Shown: piece by piece, positions 18,401 to 27,700 of the stretch
Numbering within the stretch: position 1 is the first letter of the stretch
Layout: the number at the start of each line of letters is the position of its first letter
DNA from: a virus
Virus record (IMG/VR): IMGVR_UViG_3300010370_000071
Coordinates: 1 to 42,501 of that record
Reading direction: 5' to 3' (one strand)
Length of the DNA stretch: 42,501 nucleotides
Translations under genes and position numbers: made by a program
The notes under the pieces: model-generated
What the model saw: the letters and a program-made list of their open reading frames with translations, nothing else
What the model was told of the DNA's origin: nothing
Databases searched by the model: none

Positions 18401-18625
18401 CCAGTTACTGGAGTACAAGTATTTAAACAAGGAAAACCAATTAGTCCTGAACAACCTACTGATGACATGATAGCTTTTGCTCAAAAGCTTGAAGGTTCAC
18501 ATTTACCTGAAGATATGCAAGAATTAATCTTTAAAACACAGTATGGTAGGTATGGAGGTAGGGTTATGCAGATTGGAGGAATGGTTTATGGAGATACTGT
18601 TTACCCCTTTTACTACTATGAATAA
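15458..18625 (+). CDS. crAss-like cargo/structural-type protein (1055 aa)
   Basis: Residues about 45-205 form a conserved-looking N-terminal region (DEANIEAEGGETLVGDLDG, then GPRHSAGGVPMNLPDDTFIFSD, KKGGFTPAELSKSYEINKYR and KKGFPQGIPVIAKPYME). I recognise this from crAss-like phage proteins encoded near the polymerase genes. It is followed by a Gln/Met/Glu-rich acidic stretch (about 205-270), an Arg-rich patch and the shared 28-residue module at 288-315. A CxC-x17-CxC cysteine cluster lies at residues 771-793. The last 300 residues are helical and Gln/Ala-rich, and the C-terminus is Tyr-rich (YGDTVYPFYYYE). No catalytic motif is seen. It starts one base after the previous stop, so it is co-translated with the 1508-residue protein and likely shares its virion location. 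Confidence 0.82.
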   Translation: MNKKLNKLPRARTGYQVQGSLINDVPAFGGADYNAYIGKPGLKSRNTMGAVPRDEANIEAEGGETLVGDLDGSTFPSFFNIKGPRHSAGGVPMNLPDDTFIFSDTASMKITDPKILKMFGKDPKKGGFTPAELSKSYEINKYRKILQDPDSNKMEKKTAEMMIKNYVMKLGALAIAQESKKGFPQGIPVIAKPYMEANGITEEDLMPELAQQRQEQEQMMQQQQSMSEEPMMEQDQQMPPQEMNDQMMSEEEYPMEEMDMEEDYEEMPEARRGREQRRADRKERRNRYKGMGLSGLRLAANDLMQRIMHGRPEEYSNEIYGNQNTLPIVDPTVRTTIPPVNVSPEQTSYVDRNIILDPENEMFGTQYDFTKLQDPENWKSGQYYFKDPKTNQYYMAQGEYGDIGSYLPNWQKVTLPEEQIARLKVPVKTMKAVLKPGAKDELENYTAEEEVSQWYDPKDWLQYKYDQEREGFDSQGETYFQQMYPEEYARLKRQFGGNSQYAQYGITLGGGNPNNYLGRTKKLQGSGPFMAKQGIIMGGMHMPLIMSNGGSTYNLNKFQGGGQITEADLTKQDLEVIAKKWNNNKQAYINFINTKNAIEGNEDFKNDLFKQYQQDIENKENYTKSQREKLYSGYAPELRKLDKQGVVNQLLAQEERNARLEAFGLDASKTEQNVSGSTGTNAAANKLIKENPDGLGDLDFSSGFKGQAAYIAYRNLLGTEKYKPYGDFQVGKDDEEIAGKRGQVSGIDQFNTNTTLGQRVKFVPPTKVSKCFCPDPITGEEKETPLKDGKCECEQTVDVPGQEYPAGTYWPEWTTQDKLNLSRARSLRTGIEYPTAMTFQRPEVELAKQEWLAPVQATQAAAAKNIDAISRIGAPSQYKQAIMGSLQGDVSEAIQRPITETQARNVGIENQERSMNYQGDLSEGQNRQNVLNQYMDKVGSAENFYRGELNAKDALTTQMMNQGIKNAADIYNIQSEQYAIDPVTGVQVFKQGKPISPEQPTDDMIAFAQKLEGSHLPEDMQELIFKTQYGRYGGRVMQIGGMVYGDTVYPFYYYE
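16319..16402 (+). repeat. Shared 28-residue module, copy 2 (1055-aa protein residues 288-315)
   Basis: This is the second copy of the module at 13351-13434. Preceding residues are Arg/Lys-rich (GREQRRADRKERRNR) and it ends HGRPEEY. Only conservative differences separate the two copies, which suggests a common partner or recent exchange between neighbouring genes. Confidence 0.85.
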
Positions 18626-18653
18626 ACTTTATATGTTTATTAAACTTACAAAA

Positions 18654-18668
18654 TTTTAATATATTTAT
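18654..18668 (+). promoter_or_regulatory. Promoter-like element 3 (upstream of 1006-aa gene)
   Basis: TTTTAATATATTTAT matches the core of the elements at 567-581 and 10899-10913 with one change (A for G). It lies in the 61-base gap between the stop at 18625 and the ATG at 18687. As at element 2, the next gene starts in the context ACTATGGC. Confidence 0.4.
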
Positions 18669-18686
18669 ACTATATAATATAAAACT

Positions 18687-21600
18687 ATGGCAACGTTTGC
18701 AGCAGCCACATTTATACCTCAGATTCAACCTTATCAACCTGATCTTAATCTGTACTCTAACATTATACAGAATAAGCAAACACAATATGATAGTAATTGG
18801 AAATCATTAAATAAAATATATGGTCAGTATTTTTATGCTGATTTAACTAGAGATGATAATATAAAGAAAAAAGATTATTTATTAGATCAAATTAATTTTA
18901 ATCTTAAAAGAGTTGCTGGATTAGATCTTTCTCTACAGCAAAATGTATCACAAGCCACACAAATATTTAAACCTTTTTATGAAGATAAAGGCTTAATGAA
19001 AGATATGGCTTGGACCAAAAATTATAATATGCAAGTTGGGACTGCTCAAGCTTTGCAAGGTTCTGCAGATGAAAAAAGAAGAGGAGAATTTTGGGATGCT
19101 GGTTTAAGATTTTTACAATATAAGAGAGATGAGTTTAGGGAAGCTTCTGCAGATAAAGCTTTGGCATTTGAAAATATAGCTTATACTCCTTATGTAAATG
19201 TTCAAAACAAAGCTTTAGAACTAGCTAAATCTTTTGGAGATATACAATCTGTAGATTGGTCTGATGATGGTAGATATATTGTTACTAAGACAAATGGTGA
19301 ACAACTAGAAGAACCATTACAACATTTATTTGAAGCTAATCTAGGAAGTAATGCACAGATACAGTCTGTATATCAAACTCAAGCATATGTAAATAGAAAA
19401 GATTATGCTTATTCTAATGCTGCTCAATTTAATGGAGATAAGAATGCAGCAGAGATGAAATATCTTGAAGAAAACTTTAATGTACTTAAAGAGCAATCAA
19501 GAATTAGATATAAAAATATAGAAGCTGCAAATTCTACATATGATGCTAGAATTAAAGATCTTCAAAAACAAATTGCTGATGGAACAGCTGGACCAGACGC
19601 AGAAAATTTACTAAATGCATATTTACAAAATAAAGATATTAATACTAAAGTATTAGAAAGAGCAAAAAAGGATTTTGAAACTATATCAAATGGTGAATCT
19701 AGTACAGCAACAACTACTACTGGTTTTAAAAATCCATATGGAGATCTTGAATCTTTAAGATATAAAGTTGATAATGGTGTGGCATCAATGTTAATGCAAA
19801 AAGATTTTGATGAAGCAGCACATTCACTTTCTAAAAGAGGAGCTAAAACAGATGTAAAAGCTGATCCTTTTGCAGTTCTTGATCAACAACAACAATATAG
19901 ATTAGAGATAGAACAAATTCGAGCTGAAAAAGCAGCAGAAGAAGCAAGGAAAAAAAGACTAATAGAAGCTGGCACACACTATGAAGATGAAAATGGAAAT
20001 TTAGTTGAAGATCAAAGTCAGAATATTATTTCTTCAGGTATTGAAGATAAGGGTAATGTGACTGATGAACAAAATGTAAAAGTTCTTAGTCAACAAATTC
20101 AAGATTTAACAAGAAGTGAGTACTTAGATCCTGCAGTTACATCTTATATACAAATAATTGATAAAGCTTTAGGTAAAGGTAAGTTAAGTGAACAACAAGC
20201 AAATAGCTTTTTTGGTGGCACTAAATATACATATAAACAATTTAAAGATAATTATAATAGACTAAAGAATAATCCTGGAGGTTTTAGAGATCATTTTGCA
20301 CTTTATGAAAAAGGTGAATGGGAAAATATTAATAAAAAAATAGGAAAGTGGGTTGAGCAAAATAGAGAGTTAGATATGTTTACTTTAAATGGTCAAAAAA
20401 CTCAATTATATGAAGATTATGTAAACAGCTCTACTAAAATAACTGACTATGTGCTTTATCAAAAAGCTGATATAGAATATAATAGAGAAGTTGCAGATAT
20501 AGTTGCAAAAGTCTTAAAAGATAGAGGTTTTGCAAATGGACATTTATTATATGATAAGAATGGAATAAAAAGGAGTAAAGAGGAATATTATGCATTATTA
20601 GATAAAGAAGGAATACTTACATCAACTGAAGCAAGAATTTATAATAATAGAAGAAGAAATAATAATATAGAAGGGCAAGATGTAGATTGGTGGGATTGGC
20701 TTGTACCTCCTGTGGCAGCTGTATATAAAATTCAAGATGAACTTGGTGATAGTGAAATTAGTAATTTAAGATATGAAAATATTTTAGAAGAAGCTGATAA
20801 AATTGCATCTAGTTCAAAATATATTAAAAAAGCACCACCAAGAATTTCTGTAGGACCAACAGAAGCTGGGACAGGAACATATGCGTTTAAAAAATCTACA
20901 ATTACTGTAAACCCTAGAGGAACGTCAAAAGGTAAATTGTATTTTAATGAAATCATCCCAATACTTAATAGTACAGATTATGGGGATTTTACTAAAATTT
21001 CTTCAGTATCAATTGGAGGAATAACTAAAACTGCTAAAGATAAGTTTAGGCTTGATGGATCTTTAGCAAATTCATTAGTTCAAGACTTAATAAGGGATTT
21101 TAATAGTGCAAAAAATCCAAAATCAGAATCAAAATTAAAAAACTTTACATTGGAGTCACATCCAATTGCAGCAAATAATTCTAGTTTAGGTGCAATAACA
21201 ATTAAACCAAATAGGGAATGGATAAAAGATTATGTTGATGCTGCTGGTCTTACATCATCTATAAAACAAATGGCAAAAGAAGATTTAGATGATGATGATC
21301 TTTCAGATTCAGAAATTAAAAGTTGGTTCTCTACAAAATTAGCAAACAATGGAATTAACTTTTTTATTCCAGTGCAAGATTTAAAAAGATCATCTTTATA
21401 TAGATCTTCATATGAATCTCCACTTGAAGCATATGTAAATTATGCAGGATCTTATACTTTAAATAATATTGGAGGAGATCCTAATGCAAGTTATAAAATA
21501 ACTAAAAATAAAAATAATACAGGAGATTATAGTATAAAAGCTACATATCCATCTTATGATCCTAATACTAAAAAAACAAAGATGGAAACATATACTGCAA

Positions 21601-21707
21601 CATCTTTATTACAACAAGGAAATTTAGCAGCTAATAGAGATAATTTCTTAGCATTCTTAAAACAAGTACAAGATGCTAATAATCAAATAAAAAATCAATA
21701 CAAATAA
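18687..21707 (+). CDS. crAss-like cargo-type virion protein (1006 aa)
   Basis: The N-terminal 300 residues are recognisable as a conserved crAss-like protein found just before the giant polymerase genes: YQPDLNLYSNIIQNKQTQYD near 16-35, YGQYFYADLTRDDNIKKKDY near 45-64, NFNLKRVAGLDLSLQQNV, and FKPFYEDKGLMKDMAWTKNY. The middle is helical with coiled-coil-like Lys/Glu/Ala stretches (about 260-340 and 395-425). The C-terminal third is mixed alpha/beta. No enzymatic motif or membrane segment is visible. Family context suggests a helical protein carried in the tail barrel or capsid and ejected into the host. It is followed after TAATA by the next ATG at 21710, so the two are co-translated. Confidence 0.83.
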   Translation: MATFAAATFIPQIQPYQPDLNLYSNIIQNKQTQYDSNWKSLNKIYGQYFYADLTRDDNIKKKDYLLDQINFNLKRVAGLDLSLQQNVSQATQIFKPFYEDKGLMKDMAWTKNYNMQVGTAQALQGSADEKRRGEFWDAGLRFLQYKRDEFREASADKALAFENIAYTPYVNVQNKALELAKSFGDIQSVDWSDDGRYIVTKTNGEQLEEPLQHLFEANLGSNAQIQSVYQTQAYVNRKDYAYSNAAQFNGDKNAAEMKYLEENFNVLKEQSRIRYKNIEAANSTYDARIKDLQKQIADGTAGPDAENLLNAYLQNKDINTKVLERAKKDFETISNGESSTATTTTGFKNPYGDLESLRYKVDNGVASMLMQKDFDEAAHSLSKRGAKTDVKADPFAVLDQQQQYRLEIEQIRAEKAAEEARKKRLIEAGTHYEDENGNLVEDQSQNIISSGIEDKGNVTDEQNVKVLSQQIQDLTRSEYLDPAVTSYIQIIDKALGKGKLSEQQANSFFGGTKYTYKQFKDNYNRLKNNPGGFRDHFALYEKGEWENINKKIGKWVEQNRELDMFTLNGQKTQLYEDYVNSSTKITDYVLYQKADIEYNREVADIVAKVLKDRGFANGHLLYDKNGIKRSKEEYYALLDKEGILTSTEARIYNNRRRNNNIEGQDVDWWDWLVPPVAAVYKIQDELGDSEISNLRYENILEEADKIASSSKYIKKAPPRISVGPTEAGTGTYAFKKSTITVNPRGTSKGKLYFNEIIPILNSTDYGDFTKISSVSIGGITKTAKDKFRLDGSLANSLVQDLIRDFNSAKNPKSESKLKNFTLESHPIAANNSSLGAITIKPNREWIKDYVDAAGLTSSIKQMAKEDLDDDDLSDSEIKSWFSTKLANNGINFFIPVQDLKRSSLYRSSYESPLEAYVNYAGSYTLNNIGGDPNASYKITKNKNNTGDYSIKATYPSYDPNTKKTKMETYTATSLLQQGNLAANRDNFLAFLKQVQDANNQIKNQYK

Positions 21708-21709
21708 TA

Positions 21710-24700
21710 ATGGCAAAAGAAGAAGAATACTTTAATCCATTAGATCCATTAGGTCCAGAGTTTGGTAAAATTAATCAACCAATAGCAGATACTAAAGGTT
21801 ATACAGCTTTTGAAGGTAGCAGAGTTATGTTGCCTCAACCAAACATGCCTGTGGGTAATCAAATTGCATATTCAAACTTACCAAAACTTGAAAATTTAAA
21901 TGCCCCAAATAATCAAATATATGATAATGTAGTAAGAACAAATATTAATAATCCAAGTATTCCTCAAAAAGCTTTTGATATAAATGAATATAATGATTCA
22001 TTAAAAGGTTATTTGGATAATATGTTTCAATCTAACCAAGATTTAAATGACTATGCAAGAATATATTCATATGATGCAGGTTCAACAAATTTAAGTACTT
22101 TTTATAAAAGATATTCTGCCTATGGTCAAGAAAAATTTGATGAAGTTGGTTTTTCACCATTAAGAGACAATGATGCCAACTTTAATGCTAGGACAACAAG
22201 ATGGGATGATTTTAGCAGAATGATGAGTAATTCTTTTGTGCCATTATTTACACAAGGATTTACATCTGGATTTAAAAGTTTTGGTAAAATTCTAAGGGGA
22301 GATTTTACATCTTCAAATAGAGAAGATGCAGAAGTATATGAAACAGCAGCTGCAATTGGTCAATCTACTAAAGGTGGTATAGGTGGATTTATGAATAATG
22401 CTGCTATGAATTTTAGTTATACAGCAGGTATTATTACTGAAGCAATAGCAGAAGAAACTCTAGGAGCAATCTTAGCAGCACCTACTGGAGGATCAAGTTT
22501 ATTTACTACAACTGTAAATAATGCTAGAAAATTACCTTCTCTTTTAAAAGGAGTTAAAACTGGTTATCAAGGTGTTAGGCAAACACTAAACTTAACTAAA
22601 GAAATTAGCGGTGCAAGAAAAGTATATAATGCAATTAAAGAATCACAATTTCTTAAAGGAACATTGAATCAATTAAATCCATTGAATAACACAATGGGTG
22701 CTTTAAAACAAATAAGACAAGCAGATAACTTTACAAATCTTGGTAAAATTTATAAAACGGCAGGTGGTTTATATAGAGATTCTAGAAATATAAACATGGC
22801 TTTATCTGAAGCTAGGCTAGAGGGGGGAATGGTTCAAAATAAAATTTATGATGAACTTTATAGAGAAGCTTATAAAGCTAATGGCAATAAAGTACCAAGT
22901 GATAAAGAGCTTGCAGAAATTAGTAAACAAGCTGAGCAGGGAGGATATGAAACATTACTAGAGAATGTTGGAATTATTTATGCAACCAATGCTATTACTT
23001 TTAATAATATAACAGGCCCAAGAGGTGGGCTTAGAAATTTTATTAAATCTACTACAGATGATATTTATGAAATAGCTTCTAGAGAAGGTTCTAAAAACTT
23101 TGGTAAAATTGGTAAAGTAATATATAATAGAACTTCAAAGGCTTTTGAATTAGAAGCAAATAATTTAAAAACATGGGCTAAGGGATGGTTAAAAAATCCA
23201 ATTCATAAATCTGTTGGTAAAACTGTAGGTTATTTTAAAGCAAATTTTTCAGAAGGTATTCAAGAAAACTTACAAGAGACTATTGCTCAAGCAAATGAAA
23301 AATATTTTATGGATTCTTACAATAGCCCTACATTAAAGTCTATGCTTTATTCTAGAGCTGCTATAAAAGGAATAAATAAAGGAAGGCTTGATTATTTTAG
23401 TGATGCATGGGCTCAACAAAATCCTTTTACAGCTCAAGGTTTTGAAACTTTTGCTTCTGGTTTTGCAATGGGTACAATGGCTGGTCCATTAAATTCAGCT
23501 GTTCCATTTTTAAGCAGAACTTATAATAGAATGTTTAATAAAGAAGAGTATACAAGATGGAAAGAAGCACAAACTACTGTTGCTCAAAATTTAGTTAATG
23601 AACTTAATAATACTAATTTAGAAACTTTTTTAAATGGTTATACTCAAAATTTAGGTGTTCAAGAAAAAGTAGCAGCTACTAAACAAAAAGGAACTAAAAA
23701 AGAAGCATTAGATGCTGAAACAGAAGCATATATATCACAAGTTCAATTATTAAAAAGAACAGGTACATTTGGTATTTTTTCTGAAAAATTAAAAGACTTA
23801 CACAATTTAACAGATGATGAATTTGCTGAAGCTGTTGGTATAGAAAAAGATCAAGTTAATAAATATAGAGCAAGGGTAGATTCTTCCATTGAAAGATTAA
23901 ATAAAATTAAAAATCTATACGAAAGAGTAGAAAGAAAAAATCCTAATCCAATTAATGTAAGTGATCTTAAGGAAGATGACCCGGAATACCAAGATAAATT
24001 AATATTATATCATGCATGGGAAACAGTTAATAGAAACATAGTTTTCTTTAATGAAACTTATGATGACATATTATATAGAAGATCGGAAATAAATAAAAAG
24101 TATAATAACAATAAAAAACTAAAAAATATAAGCAATAGAAAAAGAAATTTATTGTTTAACCCTATAAGACCTTTTAATGAAACTAAAGAAGCTATTGATG
24201 GAGTGGGTGTTCCAACCGGAGATATGCTAGAAGAAATTAATCTCTTAGAAAAAGAACTTGCTTTAGAAAAAGAAACTACAAAAAATCCAGCTAAGATACA
24301 AATGCTTCAAGAGCAAATTAATCTAACAAAAGATTATGCTGAACAATATAGAGCATTAGACATCTTCCAAAGAAGAGAAGAATATGTTGGTTTAATTAAA
24401 GAAAAACTAAAAGCAGAAACAGGAACTGAATATACCGATGAGCAAGTATTAAAGTACATGGAGGATGAATTTGGTGCTGTTAATGATACACAAAAAAGAG
24501 ATGAGTTACTAAAAAATTTAAGAAACTCATATACTAATTATTTAAAAACACACGCAAAACAAAATGGTCAAGAAATTTTTAATGAAGATATAGATGAAAC
24601 ATGGGAGTTAATGAAAGACTACTATGACTTAGATATAGAAAAAACAAAAATTTCAAAATATGTTGATGTTTTAAATGATCCAATGGCTTTCTTAGAAGCT

Positions 24701-27700
24701 GTAAGGAGAAATAATGATTGGCTTAAAAAAGTTACTGCTAAAAAAATTGAGTACTATGAAAAAATTATCCGTGAAGAAATGGATAATATTAGAGCTAATG
24801 CTTTATTAAATGCTCTTGCAAATAAAGGTTTGTTCATAAGTACTGAGGACATGTTAAATTATTTTGCAGATGGAGTACCCCCAACTGAAATATATGATGA
24901 TATAAATAAAAAAATATATCCTATTGGCTCAAAAGAATATTCTCAAATATATCAGGATTATTTTAAAAAGTATGAAGAGTTAAAAGAAGATTTAAATCCA
25001 AATAAATCAGAAATAATTGATGAAGCATATCAGCAACAAATAAATGCATTAGAGAAAGAAAAACAAGAAAAAATTGATGCGCTTCCTAAAGAAGATGTAG
25101 AGACACAAATAAACAATTTAGAGGGGAAAATATCATTAAAATCTTTATCACAAGAAATTCAAAATGATCAGTATGCTGAACTAAAAGTTTATCAAGAAAA
25201 AGGCTCCACTAATGATAGAGATGAAATAGAAAAAAAATTAGAAATAAATGGTGTTATTCCACAATATGGTGAATTTAGAGAAGCTATTTCTACACTTACT
25301 GAAATTTTAGAAGATGAAAATGGTAATACAAAACGTGGAAGAAAATTCATTGGTGATGAAGAAATAAAAGCTGCACAAGAAGAAGGAGTTACAGGAGAAA
25401 CTGGAACTATGCCTGCAGCATCTAATACAAGCACAAGAACAATAAAAATTGGAAATAAAAACTATAAAGCTAGAGTAGAATTATATCCTGATGGTACAGC
25501 AACTTATAACATCAGTGAAGTTGATGCAGCTGGTCTTCCTTTAAAAACTTTGTCAGAAACTGAATATACTGAGCAAATAGATGATTCTATTACTTCTGAA
25601 TTAGAAACCGTAACTGTATATAAAGACAAAGCTGGACAACTCAGATTAAAAAATGAAGAAGGAGATATTTTAGATAGTGAAGATACAACACAAAGATATT
25701 CTTCTGCAAGAATCTATATTATAGATAAAGTATCAGATCCAGTAGAGATTGAAAAAATTACTAACTTTTATAATGATAAAATAGAGGAAGTTAAGGAAGC
25801 ATATGTAGCTTCAAAAGAAAATATGGAATTAGAGATTCCATATGAAGATGTTACTCCAGAGTCTAATTTAGATACTCCAGATCTTTCTGAATTTAAAGAA
25901 GAACTGTATAATAATTATCAAAAAGAATATGTTAATAAACTTAGTCCTTCTGAAAAAAATGCTCTACTAGAAGATGAAGATTTAAATAATAAAACATTTG
26001 AAGAATGGTACTCTAGACCAGAGAACAAAAAATACTTTGATGAGTATAATAATGCAAATAGGCCTGTGCTTTCTAAGCAAGAAACTATCATGAATATTAG
26101 GGGGGTAGAAGTAAATACTAATACAAAAACATTAGAGCAACTAATTGCATATAGAGATGATGTTAATAATCAAATTACTTCAAATAATGAGGAAATAAAT
26201 TCTTTAGATCCTGAAACTGAAAAAGAACAAATTAAAAAGTACGAAGAAAAAAATAAAGAATTAAGTTTAAATTTAAAAAATTTAAATAATATTATTAGTG
26301 CTAGACAGTTTGCTAATTTTCCAGAAGAAATTAAATCTGCTGTAAGGAGTATACAAAAGATATTTAAAGCTCAAAGTAAAGTAGAAAAAGGAGTAGAACT
26401 TACTGAAGATGATGAAGTAACAGGATTAAAAAAGGGTCAAAAGGCATATAGAATAAACGGTAAGTTTCATAGAAGAACAACACAAGCTATACAAGATGTT
26501 ATTGATGAAACATATGAATATCAAGGTCAAGAAGAAGTAGATACTATTTTTAAACAAACAATAGCTAAAAAAGGATTAAATCCTGCATCTATAAAAGAGT
26601 TTGTAGATAGATTACGTTCTCTTCCAGATACTGGTGAAGCAGCTCTCCCTGGAACTAATGATATATTCTTTAACAAACTTCAACAAGAACTTAATGCTCT
26701 GCCTAATATGACAGCTGAGCAAATTGAATTAGAAGGGCAAAAGAATGAAATTTTAACAAAAGCAAATAAAGAAAAGAATCTTGCTAAACAACAAGCTTTA
26801 TTTGATCAGGCTGAAGAAATTCAAAATAAAATTGATGGTGCTTATACAGCTCCTGTTTCTGATAAGAAAGCTGAAGGAACTAATGCTAGAGGTACTACTT
26901 ATAAAGGAGAAACAACTGAGAAAGATGGATTAAAAGTTACTGAGTATTCTGAGTTTAGACCTGATGGAAAAAGAATTTCTAAAGGTGGTAGAATAATGTT
27001 ACCTTCAGAATTTATAGAAGAGTATAATATAACTGATCAAGATTATTTAGATAGTCTTGAAGGAGCTACAGAAATAAGAATATATCAAGTAAGAGTAGGA
27101 AAAGATGGTAAATCCGGTATAAGTATTCAAGGAACTTTCCCAGAAGGAAATGTAGAAATGGAAGTTGCTGGTGTAGAACTAGCTGCTTTAGAAGGTACAG
27201 CTCAACCAACTACTAAAGATAATTTTGATACAGCTACTAAGAAGAATACTACTAAGAATATAATAGATACATTTTTTGCAGAAAATACATATGAAGATAG
27301 TAGAATTGCTGGTAATTTCTTTGACTTAGCTAAAGACTATCTGGAGTCTGGTAAAAAACCAGAGTTTAATGAAGAAATAATTACAAGAGAAGCATATGAT
27401 AGTTTAATAGAGTATTTAGATACCATTAAAAAAAGAGTGGACTCTGGGGAATTATACATAGTAGGTAGAGACCTTATTGTATATGATTCAGATATAGTTC
27501 ATCAAGATGTTAAGAAAGATAGAATAGCTGGTGAAATTGACCTTATTTTAGTAGATAAAGATGGTATTTATGTAGTAGATATTAAGTCTGGAGAAACTAA
27601 TAAATTTTTAAACTTTAATAATTTAAGCACAACTAATAAAAAGTTTACTAAGAGAAATGAGTATACACTTCAAACTGCTGCATATGCTACAATGTTAGAA

